From contig CM053802.1 in NCBI GenBank assembly GCA_028671895.1, positions 20,095,631 to 20,159,630 on the forward strand: DNA of 64,000 bases. The letters run 5' to 3'. The DNA comes from Oenanthe sinensis. Taxonomy: Eukaryota; Streptophyta; Magnoliopsida; Apiales; Apiaceae. Of the stretch, positions 20,995 to 32,527 are shown piece after piece. The first letter of the stretch is position 1. The number at the start of each line of letters is the position of its first letter. The position numbers and the translations under genes are program-made. Below the pieces are notes generated by a model. It was given only the letters and a program-made list of their open reading frames with translations. It had not been told where the DNA came from and ran no database searches.

Positions 20995-21212
20995 AAACTC
21001 CCAAATATGTGTTTTTCATGTGACTTTCTCCTGAACTTCTTCATCAATCACCATAATATCTACATCTGGGATGCTCGGCTTCTCCTTAATTTCCAAAGGA
21101 ATGACTCCTAACATTGTAGCATCCTTTTATAATCATAACTTGGCCAAGGCATCAACTCTAAAGTTTTGATCTCTAAGCACTTACTCTATGCAAACCTCTG
21201 TGAATTTCTTTA

Positions 21213-21785
21213 TCAAGCGTTTGGTACACACAAGATACATCTCTGTCCTAAGACCTCTCGCCTAGTACCCCCATTCACTTGATATACTACCAACATAGAA
21301 TTGCTTTGGATAATTAAGTGAGTTACTTTCATTTCTAGGGTAAGCCACATCCCAACAATGAAGGTTTCAAACTCTGCATCATTATTTGTGGCTCGGAAGA
21401 CAAAATGAATAGCACTCATAAGATGATGCCCTTCAGGGATAATAAGTACTATGTCGGCTCCTGTTCCTTCAGTGTTTACCGCCCCATCTACGTGTAATGT
21501 CCACCATAATTTGGGAATCTCCATCTCTCTCCTTAGAGAGGTGTGTGCTGCTTCTACCGGAACCAAGGCATGTTCACAATTTTCAAAGTCAAGAAGGAAC
21601 TCTAAGATGAAATCTGCTAGGACTTGCCCTTTGATAGCATTCATCGGCTTGTACTCGATATCAAATTGCCCTAATTCAAATACCCACTTCAACATTATTC
21701 CTGATGTATCTGGCCGATGCATGACTTGTTTGAGTGGATAAGTCATCCTTACCTCGATTTTATGTGCTTGGAAGTAAGGCCTCAA
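21213..21785 (-). pseudogene. Tat element RNase H and archaeal-type second RNase H
   Basis: The frame starts in RT-type RNase H: YPLKQVMHRPDTSGIMLKW, ELGQFDIEYKPMNAIKGQVL, ADFI. A spacer then leads to a second RNase H fold: WTLHVDGAVNTEGTGADIVL (first Asp), FRATNNDAEFETFIVGM (Glu), and IIQSNSMLVVYQVNG. In the last motif the family has a catalytic Asp (DSQLV) where this copy has Asn, so the enzyme would be dead. The double arrangement is diagnostic for the Tat lineage. Confidence 0.85.
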
Positions 21786-22834
21786 CTTCCTTACCGCTAA
21801 TATCAGGGATTAAACTAACTTTTTACGTTGAAATACCTTGTCTCAACATCTAGAAGCCTCTTACTCACATAGTAAATGGATGACTGTAAGTCGACCTCTT
21901 CCTTCACCAAGACGGCGCTAACTGAATATTCTGAGACTGCCAAGTACAAAATTCATGCTTCCCCTTCAGACGGCTTGGCTAGCAGATGAGGCTTACCCAA
22001 ATGTTCTTTTATCATCTAGAAAGCTTCATCACACTCTAGAGTCCACACAAAGTCTTTGGCTACCCTCTTGATAGATTGGAAGAACTCTTTGCATTTGTTT
22101 GATAGCTTTAACACAAACCTATTGAGAGCAGTTATCCTTCCAGCTAGGCTTTGAACTTGTTTCACGGTAGTTGGTGATTTCATATAGAGAAGAGCCTGGA
22201 TTTTGGCAGGGTTTGCTTCAATTCCCCTATGATTGACTATGAACCCAAGGAATTTTCCTAACTCAACCCCAAAAACACACTTCTGAGAATTAAGCTTCAT
22301 CCAGTATTTTTTCAAAATGTTGAACATCTCCCTCAAATGCATTACATGATCATTTGCCTCCTTGGATTTCACCAACATGTCATCTACATATACCTCCATT
22401 GTTTTCCTAATTTGATCTTTGAACATCATGTTTACTAATCTTTGATAAGTTTCCCCAACATTGATCAGGTCGAAGGGCATGTTAATGTAATAATATAATC
22501 ATTTGTCTGTGATGAAGGAGGTGTGTTCCTGATCTGACTCATACATTGGAATTTGATTGTACCCCGAGTATGCATCTATGAAACTAAGAAGAGAATGACC
22601 AGCTGTGGCATCTACTAGCTGATCGATTCTTGGAAGAGGAAATCTATCTTTAGGGCAAGCCTTGTATAGATCCGTGAAGTCAATACATGTCTTTCACTTT
22701 CCATTAGACTTCTTCACCAAGACGGGGTTCGCCAACCATTCCGGATAGAAAGATTCTTTAATAAGACCAACGTCTAAGAGCCTATCTACCTCTTCTTGCA
22801 ATGCTTGACCTCTTTCCCCGCTAATAGGGCGACG
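21786..22834 (-). pseudogene. Tat element RT, main part
   Basis: The minus strand gives GLIKESFYPEWLANPVLV, CIDFTDLYKACPKDRFPLPR, IDQLVDATAGHSLLSFIDAY, SGYNQIPM, MPFDLINVGETYQRLVN and the catalytic MEVYVDDMLVKS, then CVFGVELGKFLGFIV and ALNRFV. Two stops fall where the family has Trp (after KSNGK and after ITDK), the TGA codon arising from TGG. The N-terminal segment lies beyond the solo LTR at 26399-26894. The YVDD motif is intact. Confidence 0.88.
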
Positions 22835-22839
22835 CTTCT
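22835..22839. other. Target-site duplication CTTCT, left copy
   Basis: CTTCT precedes the TGTGACGCC end and recurs at 26394-26398; removing the insert rejoins the RT frame at IRQK/KRRP. Confidence 0.88.
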
Positions 22840-25800
22840 TGTGACGCCCTCCAAATCCCGGGGTCTAGATCTAGGGGTCACCAACCAATCAACAACAAAA
22901 TAATATAAATCAGTGTGCATTGACCCCGCCCAACCAATGATCACAAATAGGCTATAGTATGAAATTAAACAGCAGATGCCAAAAGTAACCCAAACTATTT
23001 TATTACACATCAACTAGTATCTCACAAACCTAAACCAAAAGTTTATATCAGTTTTACGTCTACTTTATTTTATTACAAACTTCTATCTACTGACCACTAT
23101 GACAGCTAAATACCTGGGAGGCCCGAGGGGCGAGCGATCCCGAGATCCTGTGCCGGCTACTCCTGGAAGAACTGATGCGATGACTCATACTGACTAGCTG
23201 GCAGAGGTAAATTGAAAGCAAGAGTGAGCCAAGGAAATGCCCAGCAAGTGTATGAACAATTGAAATTAAATCAAGATATGATATCTGTATAGAGAACAGA
23301 ATATAAAACAGTTTATTATAAAAACTGAACAGTAAATAAATCACAGTTTATCTCAAACTGAAACAATGCAGTATGTCATCAAAATGAATCAACTGCCCAA
23401 AATCAATATATAATAGCCATACACGCAATATGGATTGGATACACAACATATAAACAATATTGTTCCCTGATCAGTCTAAAAGGAATAGGACCTCTTTATA
23501 CCTTTCCGGTACATTTCTATACCCGTAGTTATAACAAGGATTCTCAAAATGGGTACCAAATAGGCAAGTTATGTTAGCATATAGGAAGATGGAATGGTTA
23601 CCATATCCTCCTCAATAGATGCTGGACCAACTAGGTGGCCTCATATGCAATCTTTTCCCAATCCAATAGAGCAAACCCAACTAAAATAAAGGTATGCTTA
23701 GTTTTAAATACAAGTCATATCCCCATTATTTACTACGATAACACCAGATATGACGTGTTTATTATAATCAATTTCCAATACTCAGAGTACGAATCACAAG
23801 TAACTCTGATGCACAGATAAAAACAGGAATCATAAATAGCTCTTAATAATAACTATTTATCATGATATGAATAATCGAAACAGAAAATAAAAGTGTTTAA
23901 GATTTTCAAGGTGAAGATACTTGCCTGGTGTAAAAGCTGTGTTAGCGTGAATGGGACGACTACACACTCCTCGTCTATCTACTAGCTCACTGATAACTAC
24001 AATAAAAATATTCTAATTTAGATTCTAGTGCTTACCCATGCGGTCTACTAATAACGAATCTCAATTAATAATTAATAAACACGTATTATCAGTTAGCGGG
24101 CAAGTGAGCATATAAATCATATAGCAGATAAGGCTCACAAATAAAAGAGCAGTCAAAGAATCAAGAATAAACTCTAAAATATTATTGGAGTCAAAGTGGA
24201 TCACTATTATCTATTCTGGATAATTATGAGATCCCTAAAATATTTTATAAAATATTAATCCGGATTTGTAAATAAATAAGGGAATTGAAACTATTTTTAT
24301 CACTTCCGGATTATTTTTAGGATCTCAAATATATTTGTTTTGTTTAAAACAGGTAAAGAGATTATTAACTAAATAAAAATAAATAAATCATTTTTATTTC
24401 TCAAAATAATTAAATCCAATTATTTTTAATTATATTTAAATAATATTTAATTAATTAAATTAATTGATTAAAATAAATTAACCAATTAATTACAATTAAT
24501 TAAATTATTATCTAAATAAATTAAAATAATTAAATCAAATTGATTTTGAAATAAAAATAATCTATTTTAATTTTTAAAATATTTTTCAAAATAAAATAAA
24601 ATAAAATAAAAAAATATTCTAGAATAATTTTTAAAATTAAAACTACTTTAACAAGGTCATCCATAAAACTATATAAATGACAGGCATATTAAAGTCACTA
24701 TATGCTTGATACTTGAATCAAATTAAACCAAATTTTTTATAATGGCCTAAATATAGTCAAGCAAAAAAAAAATGCACATAAATATTTCCCAGCCAAATCT
24801 TATATGAGTGCACAGGTTAATCAGCAAGCAACTAACAACAATCTTATCACATACAAATATACACAGATAGTTGCATTTCCATTACTGAATAAAGGAAGAC
24901 ATAAACAATTACAAGACTTAGATAGCTACTTGGTACATTAATCAAGAAACAATAAAAAAACATGTAAAAATCAGAGAATTAAACACTAACACTGGAGAAT
25001 TAATCCAGTGACCCAAAACGTCGATTAAGCTTTAGATACATACTACCCACATGTTATTTGACTCACCAGAAGCATAGCAACATAACTCAACCCTTTGTTT
25101 CTTATCTCAACACACCTTATGGCATCTTAGCAACACATCACAGTCAATAAACCACACAATCTAGCAGAAACAATTCAAACCCATCTTAAGAACACCCCAA
25201 TTTGATTAAGTCGAAAATTAACCGGCCAGCTAATACTCTGGCAATCAAAAACAAACAACCAACTACAACCAAACTGGACCCAAATCAAAGCATGGACTAC
25301 AAGTAACTCAAACATAGTGACTAGGCATGTAATCAGATAGCGAGTCGACCGGAAAACCAGAAACACCGACCAGAACTCTGTTTTCCGGCGACTGAAACCT
25401 AACCCCAAACTAAAAATTGAATAGACCCACAAGTTACACGACTCACCAGGAACTCAACCAAGCTATTAACAACAAAAACCAAGTCATACTACTCATTCTC
25501 CGGCCAACCAACTCAGGTTCCGGCCAAAACCCGTCTAACACAAAACGAGCATAGAAAATTTAAGTAAAAATATGTACATAACAAGGAGACAACAAGCTAT
25601 GCAGTCATGTTACTCAATTAAACGTACAAACAATCAAACTCAACTCGAGAAATTCAAAACAATAATAAAGTAGTTACACACAAGTTCATCCTCACGAGGT
25701 TTTCACATAAAACTAATACTATGAGCACACATCTCATGTTAAAAGCCACACATCGAGTATTTATACTTGTAAATCAAAGATCAAAATCACCTCTACTAGA

Positions 25801-26393
25801 TTGATTGATTCAAAGAAACAAAGAACCCTAGCTGCTGCCCAATTAACAAGTGGTGTTAATCGATTTTGATTAAATTAATTTTAATAAAAACTATTTATAT
25901 TTTTAGAAAATCTAGGGGCTTAATTTGGATTAAAAGCTAATTTATCCCATAATTAAAAATAAAAGCCCAAAAATCATTTTTATGGGATAAAATATAAAAA
26001 TAAATATTTTCAAAATAATACAATATATATGTCAAAATTCCCCAAAAATTATGAATGATCCAAAAATAATAAAATAAATTTACTTTGAGGATTTTGCTAT
26101 TTTCATAAATAAATAAATAAAAAGTACCAAAAACAAGGTCTCTGATCTATAACAGGGCTAAGTCCGATAGTTGTAAATAAAAATAATCTAATTTTAACAA
26201 AACACAAATTACAGTAAAATAGAATAAATAATTTTAAACTACACAGAAGTCACATAACATATATTGGATAATTTTCATATTTAATAAAAATATAAACACA
26301 TTTAATTGTATTAAAAATAATCTATCACATCAAAAATTATATTAAAAGCACACTTACTTATTATTAAATAAACAGAATTTCTCGAGCGTTACA
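22840..26393 (-). mobile_element. Solo LTR, probably of a gypsy element (3.55 kb)
   Basis: On the minus strand it begins TGTAACGCTCGAGAAATTCT at 26393 and ends GGATTTGGAGGGCGTCACA at 22840, with CTTCT on both sides. No gag or pol frame, primer site or internal LTR copy is seen, so it is best explained as one very long LTR left by recombination. A TATA-like AAGTATAAATACTCG (minus, near 25755-25775) followed by a leader with CTAGGGTTCTTTG (about 25815-25835) supports the minus orientation. The ends resemble those of Tekay/Del chromovirus LTRs, but the lineage is not proven. Confidence 0.75.
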
Positions 26394-26398
26394 CTTCT
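26394..26398. other. Target-site duplication CTTCT, right copy
   Basis: Partner of 22835-22839. Confidence 0.88.
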
Positions 26399-26894
26399 GC
26401 CTTATCTCTTTCTTCCTTAGATCAACATTAAGGTGATGACACATTACTTTAGGATCAATTCCTACCATATTAGCATGACTCCATGCGAACACATCCAAGT
26501 TGGATTTGAGAAACTTGACCAATTCTTCTCGTAAGGCCGGTTCCAGGCGCGAGCCAATTTTCAGGACTTTCGTAGGATCCTCCAGATCTATGGGGATAGA
26601 AATTGTGTCTTCTATTGGCCCCGTTTTTTCTATTACAAGAGGCATTCGGGGGTATAAGTCAAAATCAAAGTCGTCTTCCTTCCTGGTAGGAGAGGAGGGT
26701 ACGCCCTCCATGGTCTCAGGTGGTTGACTAAAATTTTCTTTTAACTCAATGATGGGGAGAGACTCGGGAATAACTATTTTATCCTTCTTCTTTCTTGTCA
26801 AGGCATGTTTTTTAGTTTCTTCATCACTTGTATCTTCCAAATTTCCTTCCATAATTCCTTCCATGAACTCCTTTTGAGGAGAAGCTTCCAACAT
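26399..26894 (-). pseudogene. Tat element pol: protease-RT linker and RT start
   Basis: A 165-codon minus-strand frame, acidic at first (SDEETKKHALTRKKKDKIVI), ends in LVKFLKSNLDVFAWSHANM, VGIDPKVMCHHLNVD and KEIRQK. This is the entry to gypsy RT, normally followed by KRR.F..ER. The RT reading continues after the solo LTR at 22834. No internal stop is present. Confidence 0.85.
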
Positions 26895-27460
26895 CCAAAT
26901 TTAAGGATAGGGCTTGTCCTCAATACATAAAAATTCTTCTTCATGGTCTTCTTCCTGTGGAAATTCTACCGTATACAAAACTTTCACTATGGCTTCTCTT
27001 TGGCTTTCCACCATGTTGTTTGATTGTGGTTGTCTTAGACCTTTTATCTTTTCAAACACCTTTACTGACTTGTTATAGCATTCCTTTGAATCAAATTGAC
27101 ACCCCTTGACACCATATCCCGGCAGGTGAGGAAAATTTCATGGACAAGTGGTAGATAGAAGTTATGACCCTCATCTCTTTCAAAAGTGGCCTCCCAATTA
27201 AGGCATTATGAACTGACTCCTGGTCCACTATCAAGAAATTAATGATTTGGGTTGAAGATAATTCCCCCTCTCCGAGGGTAACAGGGAGGCGGACGGTCCC
27301 CTTAGTGGGGATGGATTCCCCTCTGAAACCATATAGGAAGATACTTTCAATAGTCATGTCTTTGTCAATGAGCCTCATCTTCTAGTATGTGTTGTAATAT
27401 AAGATGTTTGTTGAGCTTCCATTGTCTACAAAAACCTGATGAACATTCACTGTTCCAATC
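26895..27460 (-). pseudogene. Tat element protease
   Basis: The minus strand has VFVDNGSSTNILYYNTY (active-site Asp with NGSS, 27385-27435), a stop, then MRLIDKDMTIESIFLYGFRG, TLGEGELSSTQIINFLIVD and NALIGRPLLKEM (27091-27378), the conserved C-terminal protease phrase ALLGRP. The stop after NTY is the main lesion. 26895-27090 is a poorly conserved spacer. Confidence 0.8.
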
Positions 27461-28505
27461 TTTATTGCTACTACCAAGGCATCATTATGTGGGTGATGTA
27501 CCCACTTAGCATCTTCCTCGGTGAAAGTATATGGCACTTTCTCGGTGAAAGTAATGTATGTGCACTCTCCCTTAAAAAATTTTGTAGGCCTTGCAGATAA
27601 GCTATTAACATTAGTAGGAGGTCGGTACTTGGCCTCATTTGCGTAACTTTCCATGGCCTTCCTACCATCCCCTACAATATGATGTCCCCCAAAAATGGTG
27701 TGTATGCTATTAGCTCTGAAAAAGTTGGGATTCGAGGCCGGCTCCTGATTATTTGTTCCAAGGTCGGCTCTACTCTCCCTCATTAGGACAAGATGATAAA
27801 CTCTATACTTTTTCACCCATTCAGTGAGATGCCCTTCTTTGATCAACAACTCAACTTCATCTTTCAGCCATCGGCATTCATGAGTATCGTGGCCTACGGA
27901 CTCATGGTAGTCATGGTACCTTTTCTGATCCCCCCCTTTACCAAGCGGAAGGAGGAGGAGGCTTCCTGAACAAGCCCTTATTCTTGTTGACTTCATAAAT
28001 ATGTTCTACCTCGACTACTAGGGGAGTATAGCCATCCTGCCTACTATCATAGAAGCGTGGAGGGCTCCAATTTCTCTTTCATTTGTCATATTCATTATAT
28101 TTGGGCTCCTCGACATTCCCTTGTATTCAAGTGGTGGAGTCTTATCTCTCTTCTTATTATTTTACTTCAACCCTGATTGATAACCTCCTTTTCATTATCT
28201 TCTAGAGATTGCTCGATTCTTTTGAAAGGCTCTGCCTCCTCGATGCCCTGATTGGTTACGGGTGGATGAGGCATGCCCTGATTGGTGACGGGGGGCTGAG
28301 GCGTGCCCTTGAGTGGTGAGAAGGGGCTGAGGCGCGCCCTGTTAAGATTCTGGAGGAGGAGGATTTTGAATGTTCTAAATATTCTGTCGGTGAGGGACGC
28401 GACGCCCGTCCTCGGAAGAGCTTCTAGAGTAGGCAGAGATGAGGAAGAAGCCTACAATTCATAAAATTATCATCTCTTCTTTGGATTCTATTTGAGAGAG
28501 CTTTA
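27461..28505 (-). pseudogene. Tat element gag, C-terminal part
   Basis: The minus strand has YHDYHESVGHDTHECRWLKD with EVELLIKEGHLTEWVKK (about 27795-27930), the conserved Tat gag block YC.YH...GHDTE.C..LK. Upstream are frameshifts and a Pro-rich repeat made of tandem GGCTGAGGCGTGCCCTG-like units (28250-28345). It continues rightward into the gag start at 29910 after the LTR inserted at 28506-29909. Confidence 0.8.
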
Positions 28506-29909
28506 TGTTAGGTCCTGGAGATCGTAGAGGGGGGGTGAATACGATTCCCAATTGAAAATCTGACTTTTATTTATTTTTGGGACAACATAAAAATTACTTT
28601 GGTTCAAACCCAGGTACTGTTCATCATCTTCTTCAACCTCAAGAACACCATTAAAATAACCAAGATAATGAACGGTAAATCATCCAAAACACACAACATA
28701 ACAAGATCCAAGAATATAACTTTATATTCATTGAAGTGGGGTAGATGCTACAACAAGTTCAAGAACAAAAGCTCAAGAACACAACAAAGAAATGATTTTT
28801 GGCTCCTCTAAAAATATTACAAATTCTAGATCTAGGAGACAAAAATCAAACCTATCTTCTAAACAAGATTTAGCAATGTTTACAATAGAAGATAGATGAG
28901 TGGTATGACAAAGAAATTCATGGCCCCATAATATTAAAGTATGAGTTCGGCCAGGGGGGAGAGAGAAAATAATTTTCTCTCTCTCTCCCCATTTCTTTTT
29001 CATCCGAATACTCTCACCAAATGATGACTTGGGTTTCTTCTTTATATATTGAAAAAGGTGTTACTTTGTTTTTCCACCTTTTACTTTTGTCCACTCAAAT
29101 CATATCTTCAAAGTCATGTGCCAAGCATGCCTTTGGAAATATTTAATATAAAAGTAATATTTAAATAAATATATATAATATAAATAAATAGTGTCTTTAT
29201 TTATAAAATATATAAATAATTAAATAAATACTTTATTTAATTAAATTAAATATTTCCATTCCACTCTTCAATTTGTGTAGACTTCCTTATCCAAATACTT
29301 GGCCCCGTATACGTGACTCCACCACGTCCAAGTATTTGGCCTTCAAATTTGTGAATCTTTAGTAAGATCCAATCAGGTTGTGCCGTCTGTCCCTTATCCA
29401 TTAGGCTGACATTTCTCCAACACTGATTTACCACCTTTGTTGATCCTCCACTTGACTCAAGAAAACCAACAACTTTAGAATGATTAAAACCATATTAACC
29501 GACGAGAGCTTGCCTCCAATGTCCTGACACTTGATGCAACGGTCTGGTTCATAAGTGACTAGTCTTGATAGGGGCTCTTGATTCCGAACATGATTCCACA
29601 TTCTTCTTTGCAAACCTTACTTGTTGCTTCGATTGTAATGCACTAAAATCTTCATAGACTAAGACAATCTTCTGTAGCTTCCACATCCTTGAATAGATGT
29701 CAACATCTTTTATTCTCCACTGAGGCATGAACATGTTAATGAACTTCTTCCAGTGAGCTTCAAGTCTGTAGATGATCCTTTGATACTTTGTCTTAACTGA
29801 ACTCTGTGATCCAAGATTTCTGTGCACCTGCATATTATTACATGTCCTATTCTATTGTTGAGTTATCATCAACCATTACATAGAGATTACATTTAGCATT
29901 TCTAGTACA
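28506..29909 (-). repeat. LTR of the copia family of element 3 inserted in Tat gag
   Basis: The plus strand begins TGTTAGGTCCTGGAGATCGT with AGAGGGGGGGTGAATACGA, like 10202-11646, and ends near CTAGTACA. Minus-orientation TATA (TATATAAA) lies at 29041-29048. It shares a 57-bp identical block (29517-29573) and the phrase CACTGAGGCATGAACAT with that LTR but is otherwise diverged. No primer site or polypurine tract adjoins it, so it is a solo LTR; the target duplication is not clean (CTTTA against CATGA). Confidence 0.7.
29517..29573 (-). repeat. 57-bp conserved LTR block, copy 2
   Basis: Identical to 11018-11074 by eye. On the minus strand, both copies sit in short open frames sharing LSRLVTYEPDRCIKCQDI, with different flanking residues. 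Located about 470 bases upstream of the LTR TATA box here and about 500 in the other copy. Confidence 0.8.
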
Positions 29910-30690
29910 CATGAAAGTGCAGTGAGTTACTTCCCTTCACTCCTATCTCCCCTTTCACTTTACGAGTACGCGGATCAATGTTTCATGGAAACCTTTCATC
30001 CGGGTGAATTGACCTCAAAGGTATAGGGTTGATGGCACCTTGTCATTGGGAGTTGTTCTTGTCTTGGCCTCGGTCACGACCTTCATTATAAGATATTTCC
30101 TCTCTCCTGCGAGAAGGGTCTCTTGCTTCACCCTGAAAATTTGACATACCAGTTCTATCACAAACATAGACTCTAGTGTGTTTAGAGATTACATGGGAGT
30201 TGCGCCTTCCTTCAGGGGTGCGGCCTTAGCGATGTGAATGTGGAGGTCGTTGGGCTTCTCCTACGAGAATCATTCTCCTCTCAGGATTCTCACAATGGTC
30301 CTGGTTGGTAGCCTTCTAGGGGTGACTCCGTGGAACCTATCATCACGAGCATCTTCCAGTCTTCCTCTTTCTTCGTTATGGGTATGCCTCCTTCCTTCTA
30401 TCATTGGATCCTTACTAGAACGACGCTCAAGAGTGCGCAGGCGATCATCAAATCCTTGAAACTTTTCATGGAGGCTCCTAACCGTGTTTCCAATCAAAAA
30501 TAATTGTTTCATCACATCCTTTTTAGTCATAATGGGAGGAGGTTATCCACGTGCTCTGGAACATACTCCTCTTGAACATGGTAGTTTTGATTGTGCTGAC
30601 CATGGCCCCGGCCAGGTGATCGTGTTTCTCCCTCCCTCCTGCCTTTCATCCGTTGATCTTGTGGTTATGACACCTTTTCTCCTTAGGTGA
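29910..30690 (-). pseudogene. Tat element gag, N-terminal part
   Basis: The minus strand reads MTKKDVMKQLFLIGNTVRSL and HEKFQGFDDRLRTLERR (30270-30530), then an Arg-rich segment, then DPRTRKVKGEIGVKGSNSLH just before the LTR insertion at 29909. The coil-like N-terminus followed by a basic segment fits Tat gag. A frame change lies near 30240 and stops lie between 30000 and 30250. Confidence 0.7.
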
Positions 30691-30699
30691 TGAGAGCCC

Positions 30700-30717
30700 C
30701 TCCGTTTAGCGCCAATT
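30700..30717 (-). other. Primer-binding site of the Tat element
   Basis: The minus strand reads AATTGGCGCTAAACGGAG directly after the LTR end CTATCAACA. TTGGCGC-type sites are usual for Tat and Athila elements. Confidence 0.75.
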
Positions 30718-31487
30718 TGTTGATAGAGAAATCTGGTAATCAACAAAGATTGAGGTTATTTGCCGGAAAAAGATCTAATGCGGCTGAATATCGCTAGAGC
30801 GTGGTCGTTTGTATAAGATTGGGGGCTGAGATTGCTAGGTTTCAGAATAATTAGAGCCTCTATTCTCTGATGGATGTGAGCTCTAATAATTCTGACCCCC
30901 AACAATATGCCTACGTACCTCTATTTATAGGGAAAATAGAGGATCAAGCCCACGTAGTTTTTGGCAAAGTAGAGGCCCTTTAAGAAAAGGAGTTTCCTTC
31001 TTCGAATCAAATACATAAAAGGCAAGTAGAACCTTCTTAGAAGAGTACTCTACATTCGGGTTTGTTCGGATAAGTCAAAGACCAGTATAAGGCCCAAAGA
31101 TTTCATGGATATGACGTTAACCCGGAAACTGTGGGCTCTAGCCGATCCACTACAGCTATTTCCAAGGCACCTTGACTGGAGGTCAGCACTAAATCCACCG
31201 CAAATGTAGGTCACGTCATAAACCCCCAGACGAGGGCAACCCGCCTGAGTACGGAGAAAAGATCTTTCAAGATAAGGTTGGCAGCATACTATAACTCCCC
31301 TACGAGGGCAACACGAGAAATATGGAGCTATGGCCTTCAATAAGTATTGATAGACATAGGTGTCAAGGATATTAGCAGATCAAGGAAGATGGCAAAAATA
31401 GAAAACCTGGCTGGTCATACAACTAGGGCACGCCCTCCTTGATGGAGGAAGAAGACGCGCCCAACCTTCTTCAAAAAACCATGTACA
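30718..31487 (-). repeat. 5' LTR of the Tat element (about 770 bp)
   Basis: The plus-strand left end TGTTGATAGAG follows the primer site exactly. The right end is set at CCATGTACA (31487) because the minus strand then starts TGTACATGG; it could be 31490. A TATA box (CCTATAAATAGAGG, minus, 30919-30931) sits in mid-LTR. The 3' LTR partner and target duplication are absent. Confidence 0.7.
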
Positions 31488-31489
31488 GC

Positions 31490-32527
31490 AGAATGGAATT
31501 TATACTCTTATTTGAGTGAGACTAGGGAAAATGTTTATAATTTTCATTCATTCTTTCATTCCATTCCAAATGATTTGAACTAGAATTATAACCCACATGT
31601 TTTGGAAGGAATGTTCCATTTCATTTTTTCATCATTTTCCCTACAATCTCCATTACAGAAAATTTAGACTCCCTCATATTTATTCACAATTTCTCTCATA
31701 CATTCTTCTTTTCTCATAAAATTTGTTTGTAATTTTTCATTTCATTCCTTGCACATTCCATTCTCACCAACTAAACATCACCTACGGACCCATAACTTAC
31801 ATACATACATGTATTCAAAGCTTGCAGGGATTAAAAAATGACGGATCCAAGGAGGATTACATAGATTATTACTATTAATTAATATAAACATGTGATCGGG
31901 TGGCTTTTGGACAGCTTTATTGTGGATATAATCTTAAGTTTGACCTGTTAGTGTGATAAATGATCAGTAAATCTTTTCTAATAATCTAAACTCCATCTTA
32001 ATATACATGGATCAAAATATTTATTTTCATGGGAAAATGTTTAAAAGATTAAAAAATTAATCCAATAATTATTTGTATTATTCTTCACATATTAGTTTGG
32101 AGTGCTGGACCAAGATTCGATATATTAAAAAAGCAGAATTTAGAAGGAAGTGAAGAGAAGAGATGATGTAATGATGAGGATAATAGTGATTGAATAATAA
32201 GGCATTAGTCGTCCTTGATCAAAATAATGGCGGTAGTATATAACATAATATAATCAATCAAAAAATTTAAGTAAAAAAAAGAATTTGGAAAGAAACAATG
32301 AGGAGGAGACAAAGGAGGGTGACCCTCTCAACGACGATTACCACCAAAAAGGTATCCACCTTTCCTTCTCCCTCCCTCCCTCCCTTTTCTCTCCCATTCC
32401 TTCCCTTCCTCTCCTTTCCCTTCCCTCTCTGACAACAATCTCTCTCGTGCATCTCTCTCTCCCTCTGTCTAGTGCATCTCTCCCTGTCTCCCTCTCTCCC
32501 CCTAGTGCATCTCTCTCTCTCTCGAAC
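31490..32527. promoter_or_regulatory. Upstream region and leader of the GRAS gene
   Basis: 31500-31800 is T-rich with repeated CATTCCATT/CATTTCATT words and resembles 39370-39640, possibly a MITE remnant. A TATA-like AGTATATAACA lies near 32236. From 32350 to 32525 the plus strand is almost pure C/T (CTCCCTCCC, TCTCTCT, repeated TAGTGCATCTCTC), a pyrimidine-patch leader common in plant genes. An out-of-frame uORF (32298-32432, 44 codons) precedes the main start if transcription begins before it. Confidence 0.45.
32298..32432 (+). other. Possible upstream ORF in the SCL23 leader (44 codons)
   Basis: An ATG at 32298 opens a frame different from the main one and ends at TGA 32430-32432, about 95 bases before the SCL23 start. 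The product is basic then Ser/Pro/Phe-rich, merely following the C/T tract. It matters only if the transcript starts upstream of 32298, which cannot be judged here. Confidence 0.3.

Larger units (their letters stand above)
19941..31487 (-). mobile_element. Tat-lineage Ty3/gypsy element (minus strand), 3' end lost
   Basis: Minus-strand order: 5' LTR (about 30718-31487), primer site, gag, protease, RT, RNase H, a second archaeal-type RNase H, then integrase, cut at 19941 by copia element 2. The second RNase H between RNase H and integrase marks the Tat lineage (Ogre/Retand-like). Two later insertions split it: a solo LTR in RT (22840-26393) and a copia-type LTR in gag (28506-29909). The integrase C-terminus and 3' LTR are not found. 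The original coding length without inserts would be about 5.8 kb. Confidence 0.88.

Noticed and set aside
30238..30690. Plus-strand frames near 30.2-30.7 kb
   Set aside because: Antisense to Tat gag and primer site.
32285..32527. N-terminal extension of SCL23 upstream of 32528
   Set aside because: Starts at TTG, has no in-frame ATG, and translates the pyrimidine tract; absent from the SCL23 family.
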